Shown piece after piece: positions 26,926-36,189 of a stretch of 64,000 bases of DNA. The position numbers and the translations under genes are program-made. The notes under the pieces are model-generated. The model ran no database searches. It was not told the origin of the DNA and saw only the letters and a program-made list of their open reading frames with translations. This DNA comes from Halobacteriales archaeon QS_4_62_28 (GTDB lineage Archaea; Halobacteriota; Halobacteria; Halobacteriales; Haloarculaceae): contig PXRO01000005.1 in assembly GCA_003021685.1 (NCBI GenBank), positions 1 through 64,000 on the forward strand, given 5' to 3'. The stretch's first letter is position 1, and each line of letters starts with the position of its first letter.

Positions 26926-27939
26926 ATGACCGACCACGAGGACCGCGAGACGTTCCATCACGATCCGATCAGCCACGCGAACGTGCGGGCCGGTATGACC
27001 GTCGGTGCGTTAATCGAGGAGTACGGTGCGGCCGGGATCGGTGCGGCCCAGTTGCACGAGGCCGTCGACGTGTTCGGCGAGATGCTCGACGACGACGTGA
27101 CGACGTTCGTCGGCCTCGCCGGTGCGATGGTGCCCACGGGAATGCGCCGCATCGTCGCCGACCTGATCCGCGACGGCCACGTCGACGCGCTGGTGACGAC
27201 GGGCGCGAATCTCACCCACGACACCATCGAAGCAATCGGTGGCAAGCACCACCACGGCGAAATCACGCCCGAGGACCGCACCGAGCGCGAGCACGACGAG
27301 AACTTGCGGGAGGAGGGCGTCGACCGGATCTACAACGTCTATCTGCCTCAGGAGCACTTCGCGCTGTTCGAGTCACACCTGCGTGACGAGGTGTTTCCCA
27401 CCCTCGAAGCCGAATGTGCGGGCGGCGGCGTCTCGATCCAGCGCTTTACCGCCGAACTGGGTCGGGCAAACAGCGCGGTCAACGACCGCAAGGGCATCGA
27501 GGAGGGCGCTGGTATCGCCGCTGCCGCCTCCGAGCACGACGTGCCGATCCACTGTCCCGCTGTCCAGGACTCGGTCCTCGGCCTGCAGGCCTGGATGTAC
27601 GCTCAGACCTCCCAGTTCACGCTCGACGCACTGGGCGATATGACCGCACTCACGGACATCGCCTACGAGGCCGACGAGGCCGGTTGCCTGCTCGTTGGCG
27701 GCGGTGTCCCGAAGAACTACGTCCTCCAGACGATGCTGGTTTCGCCGGACGCCTACGACTACGCGGTCCAGTTGACGATGGATCCGCCAACGACCGGCGG
27801 TCTCTCGGGTGCGACACTGGACGAGGCTCGCTCCTGGGGAAAACTCGAAAAAGCGGCGCGAAACGTCTCGGTCTACGCTGACGCGACCATCACGCTGCCG
27901 CTCCTCGTCGCTGGAGCGAGAGAACAGCGAGCGAAGTAG
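26926..27939 (+). CDS. dys: Deoxyhypusine synthase
   Basis: The 337-aa enzyme transfers the butylamine of spermidine (or a related step with agmatine in archaea) to a lysine of aIF5A. NAD-binding segments (VTTGANLTHDTIEAIGGKHH) and the catalytic lysine in LLVGGGVPKNYVLQTM are present. The polyamine route connects with the arginine decarboxylase at 13.1 kb. The start ATG 26926 lies just downstream of the divergent cold-shock remnant. The stop is 2 bp from the following convergent gene. Confidence 0.93.
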   Translation: MTDHEDRETFHHDPISHANVRAGMTVGALIEEYGAAGIGAAQLHEAVDVFGEMLDDDVTTFVGLAGAMVPTGMRRIVADLIRDGHVDALVTTGANLTHDTIEAIGGKHHHGEITPEDRTEREHDENLREEGVDRIYNVYLPQEHFALFESHLRDEVFPTLEAECAGGGVSIQRFTAELGRANSAVNDRKGIEEGAGIAAAASEHDVPIHCPAVQDSVLGLQAWMYAQTSQFTLDALGDMTALTDIAYEADEAGCLLVGGGVPKNYVLQTMLVSPDAYDYAVQLTMDPPTTGGLSGATLDEARSWGKLEKAARNVSVYADATITLPLLVAGAREQRAK

Positions 27940-27941
27940 CG

Positions 27942-29540
27942 TTACTCGTCGTCTGCGCCCTCGCTGGCGTCTGCGAGTGGGTCCTCGGTCTCCCCGTCTG
28001 CTGGGTCGTCGACGGTGCCCACGTCGTCGGCTGTCGCCGTCACCGTGACCGCGTCGTCGCTCTCGCGTTTCTCGACGGGCGCTTCGGCCTCTCTGGCCGC
28101 TTCGGTCGCCGCTTCTCTGGCAGTTCGGCTGTCCTCGCTGTCCTCAGCGCCGATTGCGCCGGCTCTGAGTGCGAGCCACGCGCCAAGCATCAGGACACCC
28201 GCCGCGACGAACGCCAGCGAGACAGCGCCGATCCGTCCGAACAGTTGTCCCAGCAGCCCTAGCAGGAGATCAGCGGCCGTCCGGAGCATCTCGGTGTCGC
28301 CCTCCATCGTCGCAAACCGCTCGTTGACCGTCTGCTCTGCGAACGACCGGAGGAATCCAAGCGCCAGATAGATCGGGAAACCAGCAGACAGCAGGCCGAA
28401 GCCGAGCGAACTGGCGACGGTCTGGACTGACCGGGTCGCGAAGTATACCAGTCCGATCAGTAGCAGTGCAAGTACTGGGAGAATGATCGCCATTCGGTCG
28501 AGCCAGGTGACGCCAGTTCGGACCGGTTCGAGTCCCTGCGTTGCCTCTGGGCCCATCGCCTCGGTCAGGTCGAGCTGGTTCGACAGCTGGTTGTCGAGCG
28601 TCGCCCGCGTCTGGTTGCCGGCCGCTTTGGCCGCCTGCGCTTTGGACGCGTTGAGGTCGGACTGGAACTCGTCGTATGACATGTTGGTGTTCGTCAGTCC
28701 CTCGACGAACGTCGACTGGATCGACAGCGCAGCGGCCTCGACCCCGTCGCTGCCCGTCGTGTTCGCCGTTGCCGTCTCGTTGACCTGCGCGAGTGTGATG
28801 TCGACTTGTTCGCCGATCTCGTCACCACGCTCCTCCTCGATTCGATCCCGGAGCGCCGTCCTGATTTCGGTCTCGTTGTTGGCGACCATCTGTGCTTTCT
28901 CTTCCTCGGTGTACTCCCTCGGATCGTAATCCGGGATCACGAGATACAGTTTCTCGTCGTTGGACGTTTCGTTGTACGCCTTCGCGACCGCCTCGTCGAG
29001 CACACGCTCGCGAACTCGCTGACGGAATTCGCTTCTGACCCCTTCGTAACTGCTCTCGTTCGCGGTCAGTCGCTCGACGGTCGACTGGTTGACCGGACCG
29101 GGCAGTTCCGTACCAGTCTGTTCGAGCAGTTCAGCGATGGTCGCGTTGCGAACCTGCGCCTCGACGGCCTCGGAGGCGTTTTCCTTGAGCGGTCGCGTAT
29201 CGACACTGAGGTTCAGCGTGTCGGTGTCACTGTGGAGATACGCGTACAACCGTTCGATGTTTCGTTCTGTCTGGCGCTGGAGATACGCCTGGTTCACGGA
29301 ATCTCGAACCAGTTTCTCCGTGTCGACCGTCTCGTTGATCTCGGGCGGGACCTCACTTGTGGCGGCCTGGACTGCCACGTCTTCGACGATCTCGTACCCA
29401 CCTTCCTCCTCGACTGCCTCGTTGACAAAGCTCGGGTCGAGAACAGTCAGGTGTGCCGCCACGAGGAGGTTGCCCGTCACGAGTGTCGACGTGAGCACCA
29501 CGGTCAGGACGAAGACAGTGAACTTCCGTGCGAGACTCAT
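27942..29540 (-). CDS. Large hypothetical membrane protein with extracytoplasmic coiled-coil region
   Basis: The 532-aa protein has an N-terminal membrane anchor (KFTVFVLTVVLTSTLVTGNL), a long charged helical region of about 320 residues rich in Glu/Arg and Asn-x-Ser/Thr sites, and three further membrane segments in the last third. It ends in a very acidic Ala/Glu/Asp tail. The topology suggests the charged region lies outside the cell, with N-glycosylation sites. I know of no functional assignment. I chose ATG 29540 (MSLARKF) over the earlier 29558. Confidence 0.65.
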   Translation of the reverse strand: MSLARKFTVFVLTVVLTSTLVTGNLLVAAHLTVLDPSFVNEAVEEEGGYEIVEDVAVQAATSEVPPEINETVDTEKLVRDSVNQAYLQRQTERNIERLYAYLHSDTDTLNLSVDTRPLKENASEAVEAQVRNATIAELLEQTGTELPGPVNQSTVERLTANESSYEGVRSEFRQRVRERVLDEAVAKAYNETSNDEKLYLVIPDYDPREYTEEEKAQMVANNETEIRTALRDRIEEERGDEIGEQVDITLAQVNETATANTTGSDGVEAAALSIQSTFVEGLTNTNMSYDEFQSDLNASKAQAAKAAGNQTRATLDNQLSNQLDLTEAMGPEATQGLEPVRTGVTWLDRMAIILPVLALLLIGLVYFATRSVQTVASSLGFGLLSAGFPIYLALGFLRSFAEQTVNERFATMEGDTEMLRTAADLLLGLLGQLFGRIGAVSLAFVAAGVLMLGAWLALRAGAIGAEDSEDSRTAREAATEAAREAEAPVEKRESDDAVTVTATADDVGTVDDPADGETEDPLADASEGADDE

Positions 29541-29747
29541 CTTCCCATCACCTTGCAAAATAACACCATCGAATAATCTACTGTTAACCGTTGTTTACCA
29601 CGAATCATTACATCAATTACATACCACTATACCGTACGCTCTCTTATCTTTGTCGGAGAGATTATCAATCGATGAGAACCGTCACGCGTTCCGCCTGCCA
29701 CCGGCGTCGGGGATATGCCTATTAGTCACCCCTTCGTAGCTGCTGAC

Positions 29748-30245
29748 ATGTCCAGTACCGTCTCCGTTCGACCAGCAACGACGGACGATATCATCGCGAT
29801 CCAGGAAGTCGCTGGCGCGGCGTGGCAAGCGACGTACGACGACGTGTTCGACGACGAACTGATCGCTACGATGGTCGCCGAAGGGTACGACGACGACGTG
29901 CTCGAACACATGGTCGACCTCGACGACGTTGGGCTGTTCGTCGCGACCGACGGCGACGAAATCGTCGGCTACGCTAGCTGTGGCATGACTGACCCGGCCG
30001 GCATCGGTGATCTCGACATCTACGTCCACCCCGACTACTGGGGCGAGGGCGTCGGCCGAGAACTGCTCGCACGGGGACGAGAACATCTCGACGACCTCGG
30101 AACGACCACCATCCGTGACGAAGTACTGGCAGCCAACGACGTTGGCAACGCGTTCTACGAGAAACACTTCGACCGCGTTGGCCAGCGAACCGTCGAGTTC
30201 GGCGGCGAGGACCAGACGGTCAACGTCTACGAGGCGAGCGTCTAG
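29748..30245 (+). CDS. GNAT family N-acetyltransferase
   Basis: The 165-aa protein contains IGDLDIYVHPDYWGEGVGRELL, with the Q/RxxGxG/A-like WGEGVGREL acetyl-CoA loop, and AANDVGNAFYEKHFDRVGQR with the NAxxFYxKxGF variant. Its acceptor is unknown; many such haloarchaeal enzymes are annotated as protein N-acetyltransferases without evidence. ATG 29748 was chosen: an upstream ATG at 29715 adds residues with no similarity. It is of typical length. Confidence 0.85.
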   Translation: MSSTVSVRPATTDDIIAIQEVAGAAWQATYDDVFDDELIATMVAEGYDDDVLEHMVDLDDVGLFVATDGDEIVGYASCGMTDPAGIGDLDIYVHPDYWGEGVGRELLARGREHLDDLGTTTIRDEVLAANDVGNAFYEKHFDRVGQRTVEFGGEDQTVNVYEASV

Positions 30246-30321
30246 TTCCCGCCGGCGTCACTTCCGTTTGCGGCGCTATCGGCTATCGAATGACGTTTCG
30301 GACGTCCCGGGAGAATGCGTG

Positions 30322-30570
30322 TTAGTTTTCTTCGAGCGTGACTGTCTCGTCTTCGACGGTGACGGTGTACCCCTCGTAATCGAACGTTAATTTCACCGTC
30401 GTGTCAGTGTGTGTCACAATCGAATCGAGTCCTTCCGGATCGAGAACATAATAGAGCGGCATCAGGTCGGTCTCGTTCACCCCTTTCTTTTCTGCAACGG
30501 CCTGTACAATATCCTCTGTCGTCGCCGGTGGACTCTGCGCTGTGCTACCGTCTGGAACCTCTGATGTCAT
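30322..30570 (-). CDS. HalOD1 output-domain protein
   Basis: The 82-aa protein comprises a single HalOD1 domain, with ATTEDIVQAVAEKKGVNETD and the strand pair KLTFDYEGYTVTVEDETVTL that closes it. HalOD1 is a haloarchaeal signalling output domain of unknown mechanism. Start 30570 (MTSEVPDG) is preferred over 30612. It lies downstream of and on the same strand as the Bat-type HTH regulator at 30.7-31.4 kb. Confidence 0.8.
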   Translation of the reverse strand: MTSEVPDGSTAQSPPATTEDIVQAVAEKKGVNETDLMPLYYVLDPEGLDSIVTHTDTTVKLTFDYEGYTVTVEDETVTLEEN

Positions 30571-30675
30571 GCTTAGCATGTCTAGTCGGTGTCGTGCCCT
30601 TCCCATTGGCACACTTGTTCTGCCACCTATGTGGATGGTATTCTCATTTGTGAAACCACTGCCTATGACGAAAGG

Positions 30676-31392
30676 TTAGGGGGCCATTGACACACCATCG
30701 TATTCTTCCTCGGACATGTCGAAGAGCCCTATCAACAGGACTTCCAGTCCCCGATAGAGGTGTTGACTGAATGTCGGCTGTGAGACACCTAGTGCATCCG
30801 CACATTCGCTCGCAGAACTCTGCCTTGGCCAGGCGAGGTAGCCGCCCTGGACGGCTGCTCGGACTGCGTCGCGCTGTTTGGTGGTCAGCGCCGAGAGATA
30901 CCGCTCGGTCCCAACTGCACCAGTGACAGCAACGAGGTCCGAGTCCTCGCGGTGCCACTTCGAGAGTAATGTCGTCCCCTCGTGGTATTCGAGCATGACA
31001 TCGATGACAGCGCCTGGATCGGCGTGTTCGGGTACTTCGACGATGACTGTGCCGACCCCGTCGTCGGCAAAGACCCGTTTGGTGACCGCACGGGCCATCG
31101 CCAGCGTACCCGTCATATAGCCTTGTCGGTCCACAACTGTCTCCAGGAGGCAGGTACCGCCGCCATCGCGAACGACCCGTGCGGACTGGACAGTATTGCA
31201 ATCTCGCGCGAACTGCAATGCCGACGTTGCCCGTGCAGTGACGGTGAAGTACTTCAGGACTTTCCCGTCAGTCCGGTAAATCGTGTCTTCGACGACGACA
31301 CGACAGTCCAGTGTTTCGGACGCCGCGACGAAGAAATCCTTTGTGTCCCGCACTTCGAACTTCAATTCGACTGTCGACCGCTCCTCGTCCAT
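30676..31392 (-). CDS. Bat-type helix-turn-helix transcriptional regulator
   Basis: The 238-aa protein has an N-terminal sensory region and a C-terminal HTH_10 (bacterio-opsin activator-type) domain. The HTH signature is LTTKQRDAVRAAVQGGYLAW with SASECADALGVSQPTFSQHL. Such regulators respond to light, oxygen or metabolic state in haloarchaea; the ligand here is unknown. The ATG 31392 (MDEERSTVEL) is chosen; 31410 is another in-frame option. It is divergent from the SelA-like gene, with 249 bp between them containing AT-rich promoter candidates. Confidence 0.87.
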   Translation of the reverse strand: MDEERSTVELKFEVRDTKDFFVAASETLDCRVVVEDTIYRTDGKVLKYFTVTARATSALQFARDCNTVQSARVVRDGGGTCLLETVVDRQGYMTGTLAMARAVTKRVFADDGVGTVIVEVPEHADPGAVIDVMLEYHEGTTLLSKWHREDSDLVAVTGAVGTERYLSALTTKQRDAVRAAVQGGYLAWPRQSSASECADALGVSQPTFSQHLYRGLEVLLIGLFDMSEEEYDGVSMAP

Positions 31393-31641
31393 ACCCCGTA
31401 ATATGAGCATTCGGCTACTAATCCATATTTGCAGTACCTAGGCATTAATACCCAGTAAGGTGTTCTTAACAGGCGGTTTCATAGGGATCGGTGTAACTAC
31501 GTACCGATCGACATCGACCCTGGGTCGGTGCCATCCGGTACTGGCTTACGGCGGTCCCTATCAGGGGTCTGGACGCCCGTCGTGCCGCTCCAATACCGCT
31601 CGACACAAAATTTTAACACTGTTCCTGGGATCTGCTCTTTC
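31393..31641. promoter_or_regulatory. Divergent promoter region
   Basis: This 249-bp region holds no gene. It separates the Bat-type regulator from the SelA-like enzyme. AAAATTTTAA at about 31609-31618 is a good TATA candidate for the plus-strand gene. The imperfect repeats GGGATCGGTG and GGGTCGGTG occur near 31490 and 31525. No clear operator is seen. Confidence 0.35.
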
Positions 31642-32844
31642 ATGACGGAGACGATCTACGACGAAATCGACGTACCGACGGTCGTCAACGCCGCCGGGAC
31701 CAAGACCCGGATCGGCGGGAGTCTCATCAGATCCGAGGCCGCCGACGCGATGCGTTCGGCGGCCCGGTCGTTCGCGCGTATCTCAGACCTGCAGTCCCGT
31801 GCCAGCGAGTTAATCGCCGACGTGACCGGTGCCGAGGCGGGCTACGTCGCCAGCGGTGCCAGTGCGACGATGACGCTTGCGGCCGCTGCCGCCATTGCCG
31901 GTGACGACCTCGGTGCGATGGACCGACTCCCCGACACGACTGGTCTCGCCGACGAAATCGTGATGGCCCGCACTCACCGCACTAGTTACGATCACGCACT
32001 CCGGGCCGCGGGCGCGACAATCGTCGATGTCGGCACTAACGACCACCATCTCGGCACGGGCGCGACGAACGTCGAACCCTGGGAAATCGCCGACGCAATC
32101 GGCGAGGATACGGCCGCAGTCGGCTACGTCCAGAAAGAATACACCGAACCGCCGCTTTCGACGGTCGCCGACATCGCTCATGACCACGACGTGCCCGTGA
32201 TCGTCGACGCCGCCGCCGAACTGCCGCCGGTCGAAAACTTGGAACGATTCGTCGACGCGGGTGCGGACATGGTCTGTTTCAGCGGCGGCAAGGCGATCCG
32301 CGGCCCGCAATCGACCGGCATCCTCGCCGGCCGTCAAAAGTACGTCCGGTCGGCCGCCGCCCAGCACCTGGACATGCACGCCGCCAGCGACGCCTACCAC
32401 CCGCCCGAGGGTCTGGTCGACATCGATGCGCTCGGTGGCGTCCCACGCCAGGGGATCGGACGTGGACTCAAGGTCGGTAAGGAGGAACTCGTCGGCCTCG
32501 TCCGTGCACTCGAACTGTTCGTCGAGGAAGACCAGGCGAACAAACAGACCGAGTGGGTCGCCCGCATCGAGCGGACCGCCGAGCAACTCGCCGACGCGCC
32601 CGTGACGACCACCATCACTGGCGGCGATGGCGTCTCCGTCGCCCCGGAACTCGCCGTCGGAATCGATCCAGACGAGACAGGCATGACGGCAACAGAACTG
32701 ACGGGCGCGCTTCGGCGGGAAGATCCCCGTGTCTTCGTCGGTGCAGACGAGATCGACGCCGGTCTCGTCACGATCAACCCGATGTGTCTCACCGACGAGG
32801 AGGCCGATTACGTCGCCGAACGAATCGAGTCACTGCTTACATAG
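31642..32844 (+). CDS. SelA/DgaE-like PLP-dependent aminotransferase-fold enzyme
   Basis: The 400-aa protein resembles L-seryl-tRNA(Sec) selenium transferase and D-glucosaminate-6-phosphate ammonia lyase. NAAGTKTRIGGSL and the GAEAGYVASGASATMTL region are visible, and the PLP lysine sits in CFSGGKAIRGPQSTG. Because haloarchaea do not generally use selenocysteine, a metabolic role is more likely. The substrate is unknown. Start ATG 31642 follows a short leader. It is upstream of a small RHH-like gene. Confidence 0.82.
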   Translation: MTETIYDEIDVPTVVNAAGTKTRIGGSLIRSEAADAMRSAARSFARISDLQSRASELIADVTGAEAGYVASGASATMTLAAAAAIAGDDLGAMDRLPDTTGLADEIVMARTHRTSYDHALRAAGATIVDVGTNDHHLGTGATNVEPWEIADAIGEDTAAVGYVQKEYTEPPLSTVADIAHDHDVPVIVDAAAELPPVENLERFVDAGADMVCFSGGKAIRGPQSTGILAGRQKYVRSAAAQHLDMHAASDAYHPPEGLVDIDALGGVPRQGIGRGLKVGKEELVGLVRALELFVEEDQANKQTEWVARIERTAEQLADAPVTTTITGGDGVSVAPELAVGIDPDETGMTATELTGALRREDPRVFVGADEIDAGLVTINPMCLTDEEADYVAERIESLLT

Positions 32845-33043
32845 CTGAGACAAAAGCAGTTACGCGACAGCGTCTTCGATAGCCCCGACCGTGAACTCGT
32901 CGGATCGGCGGAATGCCGAAATGACCGACAACAATCACTCCACCCGAAACCCCCTAAACGGCTTTCTTGGGATCGCTCTGCAGAGTTTAACTCGATTCCG
33001 AGTCCGCGGAAGTTTATGTATCACGGTTCCCAATACATGGATG

Positions 33044-33172
33044 ATGCCCCAGATCTCAGTGTCAGATACCCTGTACCGCCAACTCGAAGAAGCGACTGAC
33101 GACTGCGATACAGAGGACGCGATGTGGGAGATGGTCTACCTATACAACCGCGGAAACAACCCTTCTGAGTGA
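33044..33172 (+). CDS. Small RHH-like protein, 42 aa
   Basis: The ATG at 33044 gives MPQISVSDTLYRQLEEATDD followed by the helix CDTEDAMWEMVYLYNR. This is a strand followed by two helices, the shape of a ribbon-helix-helix or DUF7557-like small haloarchaeal protein. A longer frame from 32891 has no supporting features. It ends just before the convergent SRAP gene. The function is not known. Confidence 0.5.
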   Translation: MPQISVSDTLYRQLEEATDDCDTEDAMWEMVYLYNRGNNPSE

Positions 33173-33175
33173 CGA

Positions 33176-33880
33176 CTATACGTCCGGCGATTCGAGGACG
33201 GCCGGCGAGTCGTTACTGGGATCGTTGACCGCCGTCGAGACGGGTCGGGCCGCTAACTCGCCGTCGTAGGGGTCCAGCAGCGCCGCTCGCTCGCTCTCGT
33301 CACCGTGGAGCCACGTCGCCTCCTCGTCGGGCGCGAGGATGACCGACATCCGGTGGTGAAGGTCCGCCATGAACTCGCTGGGTTCGGTCGTCAGGATGGT
33401 GAACGTCTCGACGACGTCATCTTCGTCTGCTGGCTCCGTCCCGCTCGCGCCGAACTCCCCAAGCCCTGCCTGGCGCTGTGGTGGCTCCCAGCGCTCGTAC
33501 AACCCGGCCATCGCGAACGGCCGCTGGTCGGCCAGCGTCACCCGGTAGGGCTGTTTGTCGCCGTCCTTCTCGACCCACTCGTAGAACCCGTCGGCCGGCA
33601 CTAGACAGCGCCGTTGCTCGTAGGCCTCGGCGAAACTCCGCTTTTCGGTGACCGTCTCTGACCGGGCGTTGATGAACTCGAAGTCGTTCCGGTCGTCGGC
33701 CCACGACGGGATCAGTCCCCACTCCATGCGCTGGATGGTCCCGGGTGTCTCGTCGGTGATGACCGGCAGCGACTGGCGCGGCGCGGCGTTGTACCGCGGT
33801 TCGTACGACCCGGCGAACGTCGCACTGAACCGCTCCTCGACGTCTGCTCGTGGCACGAACAGGCTGTAGCGACCGCACAT
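33176..33880 (-). CDS. SOS response-associated peptidase / HMCES-like (SRAP)
   Basis: The 234-aa protein starts MCGRYSLF, with the catalytic Cys2 that forms a thiazolidine crosslink to abasic DNA. PRYNAAPRQSLPVI, EWGLIPSWADD, CLVPADGFYEW and LHHRMSVIL carry the other active-site residues (Asn, Glu, His). SRAP proteins shield abasic sites in single-stranded DNA during replication. The length is normal. The gene is convergent with the small gene at 33.0 kb and divergent from a hypothetical gene. Confidence 0.94.
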   Translation of the reverse strand: MCGRYSLFVPRADVEERFSATFAGSYEPRYNAAPRQSLPVITDETPGTIQRMEWGLIPSWADDRNDFEFINARSETVTEKRSFAEAYEQRRCLVPADGFYEWVEKDGDKQPYRVTLADQRPFAMAGLYERWEPPQRQAGLGEFGASGTEPADEDDVVETFTILTTEPSEFMADLHHRMSVILAPDEEATWLHGDESERAALLDPYDGELAARPVSTAVNDPSNDSPAVLESPDV

Positions 33881-33968
33881 GCACGCTGCTTGGTCTCGGC
33901 GATAAATATACTCCCTGCTCCTCCCGAGCCGCGAATTTAAACCCGATCACGCCGTAGACACCGGTGAG

Positions 33969-34352
33969 ATGACGACCGATCCCTCGTTTTCGATCCCGGC
34001 ACGGCCCCGGCGTCGGTATCCGAGAAGCGGCGGGGTCGAGTACGAGGGCCAGACGTTCTTCCGCCTCGAACCGGACGCTGACTGTGCGAACGGCGAGTTA
34101 CAGGCACTCGTCGAGCGCGTCATCGAGGACAGTCCGTACCGCTCCGGGACCTTCATCGATCTTCCGATGGCGCTGTGGCTGGTCCGGGACGACGAGACGG
34201 CCGACGTGTTCCGCGTGTCAGTCAGGGACGGATGCATTCGCCTGCACGTCCTTCCAGAGACGGAATCGGCCGGGTTACAGCGGTTCTACGAGCGACTCAG
34301 CGCCCGTAGCGACTGTGAGTGGCGCGTCGAGTGCCGGTCGGATATCGCATAG
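33969..34352 (+). CDS. Hypothetical haloarchaeal protein
   Basis: The 127-aa soluble protein has a mixed alpha/beta pattern with a conserved-looking VEYEGQTFFRLEPD N-terminal segment and a C-terminal half ending RVECRSDIA. I do not recognise a family. The start ATG 33969 follows the divergent SRAP promoter closely. Its stop is 37 bp upstream of the cyclodeaminase-like gene, so the two may be co-transcribed. Confidence 0.6.
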   Translation: MTTDPSFSIPARPRRRYPRSGGVEYEGQTFFRLEPDADCANGELQALVERVIEDSPYRSGTFIDLPMALWLVRDDETADVFRVSVRDGCIRLHVLPETESAGLQRFYERLSARSDCEWRVECRSDIA

Positions 34353-34389
34353 CAAAACCGTCTTATCGCCCCCTCTCCTTGCCTCGGGC

Positions 34390-35676
34390 ATGGCTGTCTC
34401 CCGTGAAGTTGAGCTAGAGGGTCACATCATCGACTCCGGCATGATGCAGACCTGTTTCGGCATCATCATGGACATGGGTGGCTCGTTCTCCGTCGAGACG
34501 TTCGACATCGGCCGCCACCAGACCGAAGAGTCCTACGCCCGACTGCTGGTCGAGGCCGAAGACGAGGCGACACTGCAGTCCATCGTCCACGAACTCCACC
34601 AGAACGGGGCCAACCCGGCCGACCCCAAGGACGCGACCCTGGAACCCGCTCCGGCAGACCAGGTCGTCCCTCACGACTTCTACTCGACGACGAACCACCC
34701 GACGTACATCCGCTACGACGGTGACTGGATCCCGGTCGAGAACGTCGAGATGGACTGTGCCGTCGTCGTTGAGGACGGCACGGCCCACCGCGCCTCGGAC
34801 GGGGCGAGCGGTGACGGTGAGGAACCGAGAGACGACGATGACCCGGTCGCCTACACCGAGGTCCTCAACGCCGTCGACGAGGGCGACCTGATCGTCACCG
34901 GCGAGACCGGGATCAAGGTCGAACCGCCCGAACGCCCGCGCGGCCAGCAGGGTGCCTTCGGGTTCATGCAGGGCGGCGTCTCCTCTGAACGCCCCTCCGA
35001 ATCGACCATCCGACAGATCGCAGAGGCCATCGCGGAGACGAAGGCCGACGGCGGGAAGATCCTCGCCGTCTGTGGTCCCGCGCTGATCCACTCGGGCGCT
35101 CGCGAGGACCTCGCACGCCTGTTCCGGGAGGGGTACATCGACATGCTTTCTGCGGGCAACGGCTTTGCCGTCCACGACATCGAGCGAGACCTCTATGGCA
35201 CCTCGCTTGGGATGGACACCGAGAGTCTCGATCACCCGCGCAAGGGCCACAAACACCACATATACACCATTTCGGAAATCATCCGCGAGGGCGGCATCGA
35301 GGACGCCGCCGAATCCGGCACGCTCGACTCCGGTGTGATGTACGAGTGTGTCACCAATGACCGTCCCTACGTCCTCGCGGGGTCGATCCGCGACGATGGC
35401 CCCCTGCCGGAGACGATCACCGACGCCGTCGAGGCCCAGAACGCCATTCGCGCGCAGGCCCACGAGGCTGACATGGTGTTGATGCTCTCGACGCTCCTGC
35501 ACTCCGTGGCTGTGGGCAATTGCCTCCCCTCGACGACCCGCGTCGTCTGTGTCGACATCAACCCCGCGACCGTAACCCAGCTACTCGACCGCGGGAGCGC
35601 ACAGGCAGTCGGAATGGTCACCGACATCGGCACCTTTGTGCCGATGCTGGCCAAACAGTTGGTGGGTGAGGAGTAA
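34390..35676 (+). CDS. Archaeal ornithine cyclodeaminase-like protein (LOR/SDH, TIGR00300-like)
   Basis: The 428-aa protein has the N-terminal LOR/SDH-type segment MAVSREVELEGHIIDSGMMQ and a C-terminal deoxyhypusine-synthase-like Rossmann domain (ILAVCGPALIHSGAREDL). VLMLSTLLHSVAVGNCLPS is also present. In methanogens the family converts ornithine to proline. Here the exact reaction is not certain. An acidic Gly/Asp-rich insertion lies near residues 138-155 and looks like a flexible loop. Confidence 0.82.
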   Translation: MAVSREVELEGHIIDSGMMQTCFGIIMDMGGSFSVETFDIGRHQTEESYARLLVEAEDEATLQSIVHELHQNGANPADPKDATLEPAPADQVVPHDFYSTTNHPTYIRYDGDWIPVENVEMDCAVVVEDGTAHRASDGASGDGEEPRDDDDPVAYTEVLNAVDEGDLIVTGETGIKVEPPERPRGQQGAFGFMQGGVSSERPSESTIRQIAEAIAETKADGGKILAVCGPALIHSGAREDLARLFREGYIDMLSAGNGFAVHDIERDLYGTSLGMDTESLDHPRKGHKHHIYTISEIIREGGIEDAAESGTLDSGVMYECVTNDRPYVLAGSIRDDGPLPETITDAVEAQNAIRAQAHEADMVLMLSTLLHSVAVGNCLPSTTRVVCVDINPATVTQLLDRGSAQAVGMVTDIGTFVPMLAKQLVGEE

Positions 35677-35698
35677 TGCTATGGGCTGTCCGTCTGTA

Positions 35699-35971
35699 TC
35701 AGACTCCGGAAACATCCGAGCGATACTCCTTGACGTGTTCGTGTGCGTCCTCGATGACGATGGCTGTTTCCTCGCCCGTACTCTCTTCGAGCTCGCGCAG
35801 CGCGTTCTCGATGCGGGCGAGTCGGCCGTGGTCGGGGCCTTCGTCGGCCTCCGAAAGGCGGTCAAGCTGGTCTACTAGATCCGACAGTCGTTCGCTGTCG
35901 TCGCCGTCTGTTGTCGATTCTGCTGCCGATACGAGTAGCTGACTTGCTCGTGCGAGTTCCTCACGCGTCAT
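35699..35971 (-). CDS. Haloarchaeal DUF7553-like helical protein
   Basis: The 90-aa acidic protein starts MTREELARASQLLVSAAEST and is nearly all helical, with a GPDHGRLARIENALRELEE segment and a final KEYRSDVSGV. It resembles DUF7553, a haloarchaea-specific family of unknown function; I recall this from memory and could not search. The gene is convergent with the cyclodeaminase-like gene, with 22 bp between stops. Confidence 0.65.
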   Translation of the reverse strand: MTREELARASQLLVSAAESTTDGDDSERLSDLVDQLDRLSEADEGPDHGRLARIENALRELEESTGEETAIVIEDAHEHVKEYRSDVSGV

Positions 35972-36136
35972 ATACGTATCTACGTGAATGGCTGAAATAA
36001 TCCTTCGGACCCGTTTTCGAGGGGAGCCAATCGATTCTGTGCGGTGGAGTCGGTGGTGTGGAACTGTCTTGGCCCGGCTGATGGGAGGTACAAAACCACC
36101 GCGTGGCTCCGAGACCTTCTATATAGATAAACGTTC

Positions 36137-36151
36137 GTGACTATTGGTCAC
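36137..36151. promoter_or_regulatory. Palindrome upstream of ArsC-like gene
   Basis: GTGACTATTGGTCAC is a perfect 5-bp inverted repeat with a 5-nt centre. It lies about 39 bp upstream of the ATG at 36190, just downstream of a TATATAGATAA box (36120-36130). The placement over the likely transcription start suggests an operator, but it could be chance. Confidence 0.3.
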
Positions 36152-36189
36152 ATATACAAGGTTTTGACAGCAGAACGAATAGCCGTGAT

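Noticed and set aside
34780-34830. Possible second in-frame hairpin insertion in the cyclodeaminase-like gene
   Set aside because: Only short 5-bp complementarity was found around the acidic insertion, which is within chance for GC-rich DNA.
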